Of a stretch of 64,000 nucleotides of DNA, positions 1 to 11,200 are shown piece by piece. The stretch is from Antedon mediterranea (taxonomy: Eukaryota; Echinodermata; Crinoidea; Comatulida; Antedonidae): positions 1,369,001 to 1,433,000 of the forward strand of contig NC_092674.1 of NCBI RefSeq assembly GCF_964355755.1, given 5' to 3'. Made by a program: the position numbers and the translations under genes. Each line of letters opens with the position of its first letter. The stretch's first letter is position 1. The notes under the pieces were generated by a model. It was not told the origin of the DNA. It worked only from the letters and a program-made list of their open reading frames with translations, and did not search any database.

Positions 1-2
1 TG

Positions 3-1442
3 CATAGCACAGAAAAATTCGTTGAGGTTTTTATTACCTTCAGACTTTGCTTCTTTGATTTCACGATTTACAGCTTTATTTACAATACAACGGTCAGTCA
101 TGGTATTTGAAATGTTATCAATTATCATCTGCGATGAATTGAATCCACTGGTGGCCTTGCTAGCTGCACCTAAATCATTGATTGTGTTGAAAATACCTTG
201 GGCATTAGAAGTTGATGTGCCCGATGACAAAAGCGATATGCCGGTTGTATAAGTATCATTATCATCTGCAATCTGTACTTCTAAATAATGATTTCGTTTT
301 TTTGTGGTACCATCATATTTGAGCGTCGTATTGTTTGCATATTGCAAAACCTCGCTCACATGTATTCTTGCTAGTTCTCTCATCTCTCGTAGCATTCGTA
401 AGCAGGTGACAGCTTCTGGTAGTATACCAATATTAATGCCAGCTAGTTCTGTTACAGCATGGTGTAAAACAGACGAAATATTTGATGCAGGAACTTCTTT
501 TTCCAAACAATGGTACACCGCACGACGAACACACCAATTAAAAGTCTTTCCATTTTTTTTTGTTTTTATGAAATTAGGAGATGATAACTCTGCAACTTCT
601 TCATTTAGTTTGAGGACTTCTTCATTCATTTTTTTGCATTTATCACGTTCCTTTTTCAAATATGTTCTAACTAATTCCTCTTGTGATTCCAATTGGTCAA
701 TTTTCTTCTTTAAATTTTTGACTATGGTTCGTTTTTCTCTCTTGATTTTTGACAGTGAAAGCTTAGCTTTCTTTAACTGCTCGTCTAAAACATCAGGTTT
801 CAATTTTTTTATTTCTCTCTTCATCCCACGTATCTTGCATTTCAAAGATTCAATTGTCTTGGTTTTTCTTTTGATAGTTTGATTTAGTCTTTTTCGTTGG
901 ATTTTTTTCGGCTTCTTTTCCAGTTTGGTTGTTAGCTTCTTTTCCAGTTTGGTTGTTAGCTCTCTTACAGAATCTTCAAGTAGTTTAATTTCTTCTGCTA
1001 ACTTCTGATTGACAGATTGTTGTGTTATGCAGTCTGCACAAGAAGTGAAAGGAAATTTCCGTTTGATGCCTTTTTTATTCACTTTTTCTGCTACAGGTAC
1101 TGGAAGGACAAATTCTTCTGCCAAAAAAACTTCCAATTTACTTCTTTCACTATCAGTCTTTCTTTTTGAGATATCTTGTCTATTTTTATTGATTTTATTT
1201 ATTTTTGAATACAAAGAACTTCCAATGTTTACATTCACATCGTTGCTTTTAAAAATCTTTGCAATCCATCGAACAAGTAACGATATTGGTTTTTTTAATG
1301 TACGTACCAGCTGTCTCATTTCGAGTACCGCACCATTTGTTAGTTTAACCCCACAAAAGTCATGCTCTTCAGCCTCTAATTTGGCTAATGATAGGCCAAG
1401 AGAGGCCGAATATTTACCGATAAAATCAACAGAGTCCTCCAT
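3..1442 (-). CDS. Coiled-coil ORF of unknown function, probably transposon-related; runs off the left edge
   Basis: An unbroken frame reads leftwards from the ATG at 1442-1440 for 480 codons to the window edge. A stop codon lies in frame two codons upstream of this ATG, so it is the first possible start. Residues 1-60 are a mixed N-terminus. About residues 150-275 are Lys/Glu-rich and heptad-like, including a directly repeated LTTKLEKK, and should form a coiled coil. The C-terminal part (about 285-480) is globular, with a W-C-V-R-R stretch, a YDGTTKKRNHYLEVQ motif and a later NTMTDRCIVNKA motif. Spaced Asp motifs of this kind recall RNase-H-fold transposases and multi-copy uncharacterised ORFs of marine animals, but that link is inference. 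No intron signals are needed, and its setting is intergenic and transposon-rich. The coding frame is certain; the function is not known. Confidence 0.7.
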   Translation of the reverse strand, partial: MEDSVDFIGKYSASLGLSLAKLEAEEHDFCGVKLTNGAVLEMRQLVRTLKKPISLLVRWIAKIFKSNDVNVNIGSSLYSKINKINKNRQDISKRKTDSERSKLEVFLAEEFVLPVPVAEKVNKKGIKRKFPFTSCADCITQQSVNQKLAEEIKLLEDSVRELTTKLEKKLTTKLEKKPKKIQRKRLNQTIKRKTKTIESLKCKIRGMKREIKKLKPDVLDEQLKKAKLSLSKIKREKRTIVKNLKKKIDQLESQEELVRTYLKKERDKCKKMNEEVLKLNEEVAELSSPNFIKTKKNGKTFNWCVRRAVYHCLEKEVPASNISSVLHHAVTELAGINIGILPEAVTCLRMLREMRELARIHVSEVLQYANNTTLKYDGTTKKRNHYLEVQIADDNDTYTTGISLLSSGTSTSNAQGIFNTINDLGAASKATSGFNSSQMIIDNISNTMTDRCIVNKAVNREIKEAKSEGNKNLNEFFCAM

Positions 1443-2079
1443 GATTCATCTAGTAGGATCTATTATGTGCTGATTTGAACAATCTGTGAAAAAGAAGTTT
1501 GATTTCATATAGTATTATGATGATGCTCAATGATCATCTTTCAAATTACTAAAACCCGTTGTGAAGATTTCAATAGAAAAATTCCATAATAATATTAAAC
1601 AGCATAATTTCATTAAATAAAAAAGTGTGTTTGTTTGATGTACGGTTTTCCCTAGTTATCCGGCCATGATGCCACAATTAACATTTTTTTGGGAGGTAAA
1701 GAAAACTATTTTTTGACCTGGCCTATCTCATTTTCCCTTCTCATTCAATATCAAATTCAGTCAATGATTGAATTAAGATGATACTTACATTAATCTCCGA
1801 GGTATCGTAGTATGCTACACATTACCTAAGTAAGAAACGTAATAATTTAATTATTATTTATCCATATTATATATTTTCAACATGACTATGAATTATTATT
1901 ATTATTATTATTGATTCTTTGTATCATTTTTACACAGAGCCTTTCTACTTGACAACAGAACATTTGTTAACTTTTATTTAGACCCTTATTTGGACTTTCT
2001 CTAATAACTTTCTGGGTAACATCGGTATTATGCGGCGTAACATACGCGCAATTCTATGAAATTATTAACCAAACTATTA
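1443..2079. other. Intergenic AT-rich stretch
   Basis: I see no coding potential. It includes a short (TTA)n run near 1895-1912 and upstream sequence of the minus-strand ORF. Any promoter for that ORF would lie here, but no clear TATA or CCAAT arrangement is visible. Confidence 0.5.
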
Positions 2080-2094
2080 TTTCAAAATCAACTT
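2080..2094. repeat. Target-site duplication, left copy
   Basis: The 15-mer TTTCAAAATCAACTT occurs here and again at 4092-4106, exactly flanking the LINE insertion. The poly(T) (poly(A) of the minus-strand element) starts directly after it. Confidence 0.88.
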
Positions 2095-4091
2095 TTTTTT
2101 TTTTTTTTTTTTTTTATTTTATCATATAATACATTACAAAGGAAAAACATAATCAAATAAAAAATTAAAATAAAAAGCAACAAACAAAAACAACAAAGAT
2201 ATCCATCTAACAAATTAAATAAAGGTTCATAAAAATTATTCTACTCTATAAACCATTTTATATTTGATTTATAAATTCTTCTAATTTTATCCATTTTCTA
2301 TTAAAAATACTGTCCTCAAAATTCTGATGATAAATAAATTTTTCTGTTTCATAAAACCTTTTTAACTCGTTCATAACCATTTTGATAGTTGGCTTACATT
2401 TAACTAGTTTACATTTATAAATAAATGATTTTACAATTAGAATAATTGCATTAATGGCTTTTAAATTAAAAAACTGATGCGCATCTTGGTATCCGAAAAT
2501 TATGCTCTCTTTACTAAAAATAAATTGCACTCCAGTTTTTTCTGAAATTTTTTCCTGGAGGAGGTTCCATATCCTTTTTACTATTGGACAATTACAGAAC
2601 AAATGCTGAATGGTTTCAATTTTACCATCTCCAAATGAGCACATTGAAGTTTCTTTTATATTCATTTTAAATAATTGTTCATTTGTTGCAATTATTCTAT
2701 TTACAATTTTATATTGAAAATATATTAAAGCAATATTCATTGTACACGTATGTGGAGCTAGGTAGATTGTTTTCCATTGTTCGTTATTGAATACAAATTT
2801 ATTTTCTGCCCATTTCTTTTGTGCTTTCCATGATTTAAACATTGAGTTATTTAAAACATCAGAAAAAATACGACATCCCTTTCTTTGTTGAAAGAGTACT
2901 TTTATGTGAAATGGAATATCTGGCAAAACTGTTTTTTTAATTTCACATATCATTAAATTGTTAAATTTTTCCCTAAGAAGCCTTTTTAATCCTATTAATT
3001 TTATATAATTTATCTTAATACCATAGGTATCTTCGACTTCTTTTTTATTCATAAATTGCCCATTGCTGTTAAACAAATCATTAACAAACAAAATACCTGC
3101 TTTTTCCCAATTTCCATATCTTATACATTCGTTGCCTATTCTTATTACTTCATTATTCCAAATTTGCATTCGTAATAGCTCGTCAACAGACTTTGGATAA
3201 TGAATAGAAATAAAATTACTCCATGCATCTATTACCTCTTTCCAGAAGAGAATTTTAACATTATCTCTAATGCTGGACAGACGTTTACAATTCGTTTCAA
3301 GTTGCATAGAGTTAGACAAATTTGTTATGTACTTAAATAGCTTAAATATTGGGTTGTCTTCGGATTTATTGTTGAAAATTCTACGCAACCAAGTTATTTT
3401 TAATGACATAAAAAAAAAGTTCAAATCTACCATTCTTAATCCACCATGTAAGTAATCACTTTTCATCTGATGCCGGTTTATTTTATCAGGTTTGTTTTGC
3501 CAAATAAAACGAAAAAATAAATTATTAAGACGTACTACGTATTCATTTGATGGGTTCGGTAAGGACATGATCATATGAATGAGTTTTGGTAACAAGAGTG
3601 ATTTAATAATAGTTATTTTACCAATTACTGTCAAGTTTCTTTTAGACCATTGGTTTATCATACGCTCTATCGTTAAAAACACTCTTTCATAGTTTACATT
3701 AATCATTTGAACTGCATCTAATGAAAAGTCAATACCTAAAATTGAAAATATGGCATTGCCTATCCAGTTTATCTTTTTTCTTGTTTTTAACCTTACATTG
3801 CTACCTCTCTTACTACCTATCCATACAACTTTTGTTTTTTCTTCATTTATTCTTAAACCGGAAATACTCTCGTATGTATCCAGTGTATCGAGTGTTGCAT
3901 GCAGTGATGCTTCAGACCCATCAAGTATAATGGTAGTGTCGTCTGCATATTGAGATATTGTATATTCCTCATCTCTAATTTTAACTCCCTTAATTAGTTT
4001 GTTTTGCTTTATTAAATTATTCAATATTTCTGCACAAATTATAAAAATATATGGAGAAAGAGGGTCTCCTTGTCTACAGCCTCTTTCAATT
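2095..4091 (-). mobile_element. 5'-truncated L1/Tx1-like LINE with poly(A) and perfect target-site duplication
   Basis: The minus strand encodes the C-terminal half of a non-LTR reverse transcriptase, from the RQGDPLSPYIF motif (about 4075-4040) through the YADDT catalytic box (about 3945) to a stop at 2258-2260. This is about 610 codons with no internal stop. Near the C-terminus the zinc-knuckle-like segment CSFGDGKIETIQHLFCNCP has Gly where the second Cys is usual. About 160 bp of 3' UTR and a run of 20-plus T (poly(A) on the minus strand) finish the element. The 5' end stops in mid-RT, and a 15-bp direct repeat flanks both ends, the mark of target-primed reverse transcription. The open frame and perfect duplication suggest a fairly recent insertion. 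The clade call rests on the style of the RT and knuckle. Confidence 0.92.
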
Positions 4092-4106
4092 TTTCAAAAT
4101 CAACTT
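4092..4106. repeat. Target-site duplication, right copy
   Basis: Identical over 15 bp to 2080-2094. It marks the truncated 5' end of the LINE. Confidence 0.88.
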
Positions 4107-4917
4107 GTTTTTATTTTTGTGAAATAAAAATGGCGTGCAACGATATAAATTACAAGTGCATATTTAATATTTTAAAATTTGCAAAATTAATGTCTAATTT
4201 AGTGCATGTTTCGGGCCAATTTGAGTAGGTATGTTCCATTTTCCAGAATGCTTAGCGCCGAGTTTGTACGCGCAGCAAATAACGTTAAAAAACAGATTTT
4301 TTTGTTCATACCTTTTGTGATCAATTCCATTAAAAACTCTAAATGGGAAATAAGGACTTTCACTTCAATATAAAAATTATATACAACTGAGTTCCTTTTG
4401 AATTTTTTGAATTTCTTTATTTGGTAATCAAGGTTTAAAAAAAACCACTAAAATATAGTACATAGAAAATAGAAAAACAATTGCACGGAAAAACAAGCCT
4501 TGATTACAGGAAGAATGCCAAGAAAAGTTAAAAACTTATTTCCACTTGGGTCCTAAAAACAAGGAACTGATAAAGAGAACATACAAATTACAACATAAGA
4601 ATCCTTAAAAAAACGTATAGATGTTAAAAATTACAATTTATCTTACAATTATCTAAATTTAATCCTAATTTACAGTTTTCAAAAAAGATTTATTATAAGA
4701 GCTATATATAAATATATATTTAATGCACTAAAAGTAAAAAAAAATTAATCTTACATTTATTTCATATTTATTCTTCATTTACAGATTACAGAAAATTATT
4801 GATTTATTGCATTATCCTAAAAACTTTTTATTATTTATTGCACATGAGAATTAAATGTTGAGGAGATGCTTTTTTGGCGCCAATTTAAAATTTTCTAATG
4901 AAATATTACTTTTAACA
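4107..4917. other. Intergenic; probably 3' UTR remnant of a LINE, otherwise nothing seen
   Basis: AT-rich, with no exon-like frame. It lies directly 3' (minus sense) of the LINE C-terminus at 4918-5105, so part of it may be that element's untranslated tail. Confidence 0.35.
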
Positions 4918-5105
4918 TTATAATGGTATAGCATTCCAGGCTTTTATTGAGTTGTAATAGAAAGTTGTTTGTTCGCAGCCCTTAATTATTGGAATTCTAT
5001 AATTTAAATTTGTGGCACTCGTGTCCTTCTAGAGTGATAATCAACAATGTTACTATTTAGATACATTAGGGCAGAATTATTAACAATTTTATATACAAAA
5101 TACAA
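4918..5105 (-). pseudogene. C-terminal fragment of a CR1/jockey-like LINE ORF
   Basis: In the minus strand, two frames joined by a one-base shift near 5020 give a LINE ORF2 tail. A KIVNNSALMYLN segment leads into a TNLNYRIPIIKG stretch and then TTFYYNSIKAWNAIPL before a stop at 4918-4920. Asn-Tyr-Arg followed by Phe-x-Tyr-x-x-x-K-x-W-N-x-x-P is the usual end of CR1-group LINE proteins. The frameshift shows decay. Only the extreme C-terminus is kept. Confidence 0.6.
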
Positions 5106-5339
5106 ATAGCAAACTCATTAATGAATTAATTTCTGTTTTTTGTTTTTTAATATATAAATCATGTATAACATATAAAATAATGTTGAAAAACGAGAATGTG
5201 TAAAAAATGATATGGAACCTATACAGAATAGAACTTTTTAATTTAATTAAGAATGAATACTCATGTAACATTATCAATGCTAGAAAAAAATGGGCTAACG
5301 TCAAAGAAAAACTGTCAGAATTTTTTCAGTAATTTAATG

Positions 5340-5660
5340 GAAATAAAGTATATTGTCTGTATGTATATGTATATTATACTTGTAATCTGTGTATATACAT
5401 TTCCATTTTATTACTTGACAGTTTTTATAGGTTTTTTAAGCCCATGTATATAGGTCTAATGTATTATATTTGTGTACATTTTTTATCGTTTTTGGTTTTA
5501 CTGTTAATTTTATGCATATGTGTATATATTGTATGGGTTTATATGTATATATATGTATATGTATATATATATGTATATATATATGTATATTTGTATGTAT
5601 ATATATGTTTGATATATGTTATGTACTTCTATATATATACGTGTGAATATACAAATATAT
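5340..5660. repeat. TA/GTATAT microsatellite
   Basis: Imperfect alternation of TATG, TATA and GTATAT, densest at 5530-5640. The long frames on both strands here are low-complexity artefacts. Confidence 0.8.
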
Positions 5661-5945
5661 AAACTGAAAGACGCACAAATTATGATAAATAAGTTAAGAA
5701 ACGTTTCATAACTAAACAACTTTTTTATTAAATATGCAATATATTTTGTAATAGAAAACATAAAAAAAAAATATGCAGAAAATAATGTAAATATATATGA
5801 GATTCTGTAATTGTTGTTTATGTAACATATTGAATGAATAAAGGTGGTAGTTAACCACAAAAGATAAAAAAAAAAACAATTTTATATACATTGCATAAAC
5901 TTTTGAACTTAACTCTTTCTGGGAAATTCAGATATCCGATTGATT

Positions 5946-6665
5946 TCAGCTCAGATTGGCCAACATGAGATCTTGAATCTGATTGAGTAATAAATCTGAA
6001 TATTTTGTTTTGAATATTTTGTTTTGAGTAGTCTGAAGCCAGTGTTTGTGTACCTGAGAAAAGTCATTATACCATGCTGGGAAAGCATAGTCAAAAATAG
6101 GCTGATTTAGAGCTGAAGAGAGAAGTTTCCTACTACCAAAATCAAGATATTTGGACAGCCGAAATAGTATTAGGGTTTCGGTCTGAATACAAGGGACAGT
6201 CTTCTGCATATAGCAGCATTTTACATTTTGATTCAACTGATGAAACAACATCATTTATGTAGACGAGAAACAGCAAAGGTCCCAATATGCTCCCTTGGGT
6301 GACGTCATGTGCAATATCCATATTTTTTTATTTACCTCCCTTTATTTCAACAATTTTTTCCTATTAGATAAATAAGAACGGAACCATTTAGTTTAATCGC
6401 ATCCGATTCTTTATGAAGAGTTTATCACAAATAATGAAGTGATCGACCGAATCGAAGGCCTTTCGAATGTCCAGCAAAACCATACCTGTAAGAAACTCAT
6501 TGGCCATTTTTTATTTCACATGATCATGATAAATGAGTAAGAACAGGTTTCAGTAGAAAACCCTTCTCTGAAACCAGACTGAGATTCTGTTTTCACATCA
6601 TTTCTTCCAGGTGTCTGGCTAGCTGGACATACACAGCCTTTTCTAGTATCTTAGAGGTACAACTT
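5946..6665 (-). pseudogene. Decayed CR1/jockey-like LINE reverse transcriptase
   Basis: RT motifs appear in order on the minus strand in broken frames: a QSGFREGFST stretch near 6590, then VLLDIRKAFDSVDH (palm motif A) near 6480-6440, then TQGSILGPLLFLVYIND near 6305-6255 (motif B, with Thr for the usual Pro), then a more C-terminal segment with LNQNVK and PIFDYAFPAWYNDF to 5946. The YADD box is not readable, and frames change between motifs, so it is dead. It is separate from the truncated LINE at 2.1-4.1 kb. Confidence 0.78.
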
Positions 6666-7189
6666 CAAACCCCTCATCAGCATACCTAAACATAAAATAG
6701 TTTTTTTAAATTTTAAAATCCTGTCAGGATCACCTCGACCACCTCTTGTAAGTGACAACCTCTATTGAACGACCACCTCCTTTAAATGGTTCTGCTAAAT
6801 GGTTCTCTGATCTTAAATTATATCCTTTCAACTTCAATAGAGTACACAATAATAATGTAATGCTTACCTAAAAATGAGGTATTTCCAAGTTTTAGCTAAT
6901 TCAGTGCAGTAATCATGATATATAAGTCTGTAATCTTTGGAAGTTGAAGCCTGACTGACTACTAACTACCATGTGCATGGTGGCCACCAGCAATGCAAAC
7001 AAAATTATGCTAGGTGGCAGCACAAAAATATGACAATTCGATTGGGACTTTTACCGTTGAGTACAGTTTTTCCGTTGGGTACTTATTTAACAGAGTATTT
7101 TAAGCGTTGACATTGTTCTTTAAAAAAAAGTTTGCGTCAATGTTTTTTATTCAAATAACTGTTTGTTCAGCACAATCTGATACCATTCG

Positions 7190-7335
7190 AATATAAAAAC
7201 TTTAAATTACTCAATGAATCTTATTCCGGCGCCGGAACCGGAACCTTGCCTGAGTAGGACGTGTGAAAGACGCTTTACAGAAGGACCCTAATTAATTAGT
7301 ATAAACATTATATTTATGGTGTAAAATTATTGTAA
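7190..7335 (+). repeat. Dispersed repeat, copy of the right half of the 23.2-kb foldback element
   Basis: A GGCGCCGG core, a CAGGACGTG-like segment, CGCTTTACAGAAGG and then TAAACATTATATTTATGGTG recur in the same order at 23345-23455. The left inverted arm seen at 23.2 kb is not evident here. Confidence 0.65.
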
Positions 7336-7724
7336 AAAGTCGCAACTCTTTATATATATGAGTCTGAGCATTTATTAATGAGTTGTCTAAAGATACTCAT
7401 TGGCATAAAACGTATAATTCATTTTACAAAATGTTAAGAAATTCATGACGTCATGTGAGTGTTTTTAAAATAATTGGTTATTCACAGTGCCCTCTCTTCC
7501 AAAATTACCGCTTCCTCCACACGTACCACCCCTATATTCGGAACACATTTGTCATGTGTTCCCTGAATAAGGGGGGTGGGGGAGTGTTTTAAAGGAGATG
7601 TGTTCTAATGTAGACGTGAATTTCTACAAACAAACACTAGAAGAGGTCTAACAACTGAAATATATTGTTATCACACTAGAAATAAATTGAAAACATCTAT
7701 AGAGAGCATCAGGGACTTTTTCAT

Positions 7725-7840
7725 GTCTATTTTATTTATTTTATTTCAACAATATTTTACGATGATGGTCCATCCAGCCGAAGCTGATCCTTAGGGACCC
7801 TCACAGAAATACATCATTACAAGACATAAACATGTAACAA
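7725..7840. repeat. Dispersed repeat shared with 25130-25215
   Basis: TTATTTCAACAATATTTTACGA, a TCCATC segment, AGGGA(C/T)CCTCAC and ACAAGACATAAAC occur in the same order in both places. It is probably the 3' tail of a retroelement inserted in minus orientation. Confidence 0.6.
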
Positions 7841-8263
7841 TAAAAATTAAATTAAAATAAATATAATTTATAAAGATAAAATAATGTACAAACGATTTAG
7901 AATAAAAAATTAAATAGATTAAATCAATTGGCCCTCTCAGAAGAAGAGATAGGAAAAAGGAAGCAACTAAACAAGAAGATGGTTCTTGGGCAGAAATTTG
8001 AAGGAATAGTAAGATGAAGCAAGTTGGATACACCTTTAGTCTAAATATATCATATATCAACAACATTTATTTAGAAACAGTTCATGAAATAAAAACAGCA
8101 TACATTAATTATAATAACTTAAAATGGTAACATTAAATAGGATCTGTTTCAGGAATCAGAAAAAGAAGTAATTTAAAGAACTTTTCAAACACCAACCCCT
8201 AAACAAAAACAACAACAAAACTTATTTTTGTTATATAATAATACTGTGTTCTATCACAAGGGC

Positions 8264-11200
8264 CTATAGCTTTCTCTTTATGGCCTTTTGTTTCTCCTCG
8301 TCTATGATGTCTTGAACAAGTTTAGCAGCATCTTCGGCACAGCCCCATGACATGCTAACACCTCGTCCACCATGTCCATAATTATGAACAATCTACAAAA
8401 TACAAACATTATAATTCATTTACAACAAAACGTGAGGTGGCTTTCCAAAAAGCAAATTCGTTTGGTTTTATTAATTATTTCACAAAGTTAAGTAAAATAA
8501 AAAGGACCTATACTAGCAAACCTTGGTAAATTATTGTATTATGGAGACAATGATCTAAACGGGGCTTTACGGCTGAGTTTCCAAATGTGGTAAATAAATT
8601 TATAATATAAAGTATTTTTCAAGAAAACATTTCTAAACTAAAACCAATAACATATCAAAACTGGCAGTTTAAAAAAAGTACTGTTATATAAAAACTGACA
8701 TTACAGTGTTTCTATTTACTATGGGCCGGCTATAGTGAATAAAACCATAGAGGTAAAACAATCCATGATGAAACTTTGTACGTACCGGTACAATGTTACC
8801 ATCTATGTTGATGGTTTCTCGTTCAAGACGAACAGTTGGCCTGCCTGGTCGCAGTCCTACCCATTCATGATCTAATTCAGCGTGCTACGAAAAAATCATA
8901 TTTCTATTGTAAATGGGCGAATAAACTGCAACTTGCAGCCAACTGGGCTGAATTGTGCACTCCCCAGGGTCCCTTTGTGTCGAGAACTGCCACCAAATTT
9001 CACTAAAATGGTGACTCATTTGGTTACAAAATATTTTCATTGTCCTTTAATTGATTATGGGTGTGCCTTGAAGAAAGATATTCCTTGACTATGGGTCTTA
9101 ATTTCCAAGAAAAATAACTAAACAGAGATTACTAACAGATACACTTGGGAACATGTTTACAGCTCTTCTCCAAATTTCTTCCCTGTCCTCTTTATCGACT
9201 TTTAAATTCCAATTGTTCTTTTGATATTTTCCGCCAACTACAACTGTGTCTCTACTAGAAAGTGAATCAAACAAAAGTTAGAAAAACAAATTGTGTATAT
9301 TTATATATGAGAGGGAAGTCATGATTCGATCTTCATTTGATCATAAGCATGTTATTACTTATTTTAACGCCTTCCGCAGAATAGTCATCTGACTTTTCCA
9401 CCTCATCCGCTCTGCTTTTTCTCATGCTGTGAAGTTCTCCAGAGTTTCTGTCAGGTGCTATGTTCTTTATTTTCTGTAAGTTTTTATAAATGTTGTATGC
9501 ATAGTAGAAATTCTTCAATTATATCAATATTAGAATGTTGGGGATAACAGTGGCTTGTAGCCTGAATTGCACACAAGTGTTGATCAGCCTATCTAAGGAC
9601 GTCCATGCACACAAGTGTTGATCAGCCTATATAAAGACGTCCATGCACACAAGTGTTGATCAGCCTATCTAAGGACGTCCATGCACACAAGTGTTGATCA
9701 GCCTATCTAAAGACGTCCATGCACACAAGTGTTGATCAGCCTATCTAAGGACGTCCATGCACACAAGTGTTGATCAGCCTATCTAAGGACGTCCATGCAC
9801 ACAAGTGTTGATCAGCCTATCTAAAGACGTCCATGCACACAAGTGTTGATCAGCCTATCTAAGGACGTCCATGCACACAAGTGTTGATCAGCCTATCTAA
9901 GGACGTCCATGCACACAAGTGTTGATCAGCCTATCTAAGGACGTCCATGCACACAAGTGTTGATCAGCCTATCTAAAGACGTCCATGCACACAAGTGTTG
10001 ATCAGCCTATCTAAGGACGTCCATGCACACAAGTGTTGATCAGCCTATCTAAGGACGTCCATGCACACAAGTGTTGATCAGCCTATCTGAAGACGTCCAT
10101 GCACACAAGTGTTGATCAGCCTATCTAAAGACGTCCATGCACACAAGTGTTGATCAGCCTATCTAAGGACGTCCATGCACACAAGTGTTGATCAGCCTAT
10201 CTAAGGACGTCCATGCACATAAGTGTTGATCAGCCTATCTAAGGAAGTCCATGCACACAAGTGTTGATCAGCCTATCTAAGGACGTCCATGCACACAAGT
10301 GTTGATCACCCTATCTAAGGACGTCCATGTCAAAATTATTCTAATTCAGTTATTTTACTGATAGATTTAACCTGTTTATGCAATTATTTATCATATTTAT
10401 AAAATTTTTTTTATATATAATGTATTATTAATACTGTACACACCGTATTTATTTATAAACTCCGACATCAAAACAAACTAAAATAATGTAAAATCTAATA
10501 ATTTGTGTTGAGCAGCCAGTTAGCGGCGCTAATTCGTCTGTCCAATCAAAGAAATTGAAAACAAGGAACATTTAAGAATAACAACAATGTTTACCATGGT
10601 ATAATATGGAGAGATGAGCCATCATACTTAGGATCGATGTCAATTACAAAATGTTTCACCCACGGTGCCTTGACCTGAAAAAAAAAAAATTGATTGTCAT
10701 AAATTGAATAAAATAAAGTGTAGGCCTATGATTAGCAAATAGCAGTATTATAAATCTCAAACCCGTATAACCTGATCTCTGATTGGATAAACTGAATCTT
10801 AATGTGTAACTAACCCGTATAACCTGATCTCTGATTGGATAAACAGAATCTTAATTTGTAACTAACCCGTATAACCTGATCTCTGATTGGATAAACTGAA
10901 TCTTAATGTGTAACTAACCCGTATAACCTGATCTCTGATTGGATAAACAGAATCTTAATTTGTAACTAACCCGTAACCTGATCTCTGATTGGATAAATAG
11001 AATCTTAACTTGTAACTAACCCGTATAACCTGACCTCTGATTGGATAAACAGAATCTTAATTTGTAACTAACCCGTATAACCTGACCTCTGATTGGATAA
11101 ACAGAATCATCGTTCACTAGTTTGCCCGCTCCTAATCCAGAGCAATTCACTATGATATCATATTCACCAAATATCTAAAAAAAACATTTAAATAAATTAA

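Larger units (their letters stand above)
6666..8263. other. Intergenic region 3' of the oxidase gene with two dispersed-repeat fragments
   Basis: I see no gene here. Two pieces recur elsewhere in the window (7190-7335 and 7725-7840). A poly(A) signal for the minus-strand oxidase would lie just below 8264, but I cannot single one out. Confidence 0.4.

Noticed and set aside
304-1473. Plus-strand ORFs of 154-192 codons, Phe/Ser-rich
   Set aside because: Antisense shadows of the uninterrupted minus-strand coiled-coil frame.
5444-5860. Tyr/Ile/Val-rich ORFs on both strands
   Set aside because: Produced by the TA/GTATAT microsatellite.
9333-9518. 61-codon minus-strand ORF inside the oxidase intron as a possible extra exon
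   Set aside because: Exons 7 and 8 already join in phase with family-like sequence; adding this would insert unrelated residues. It has no matching splice signals.
9569-10329. CRISPR-like regular repeats
   Set aside because: Units are contiguous with no variable spacers, and the sequence is eukaryotic: a minisatellite.
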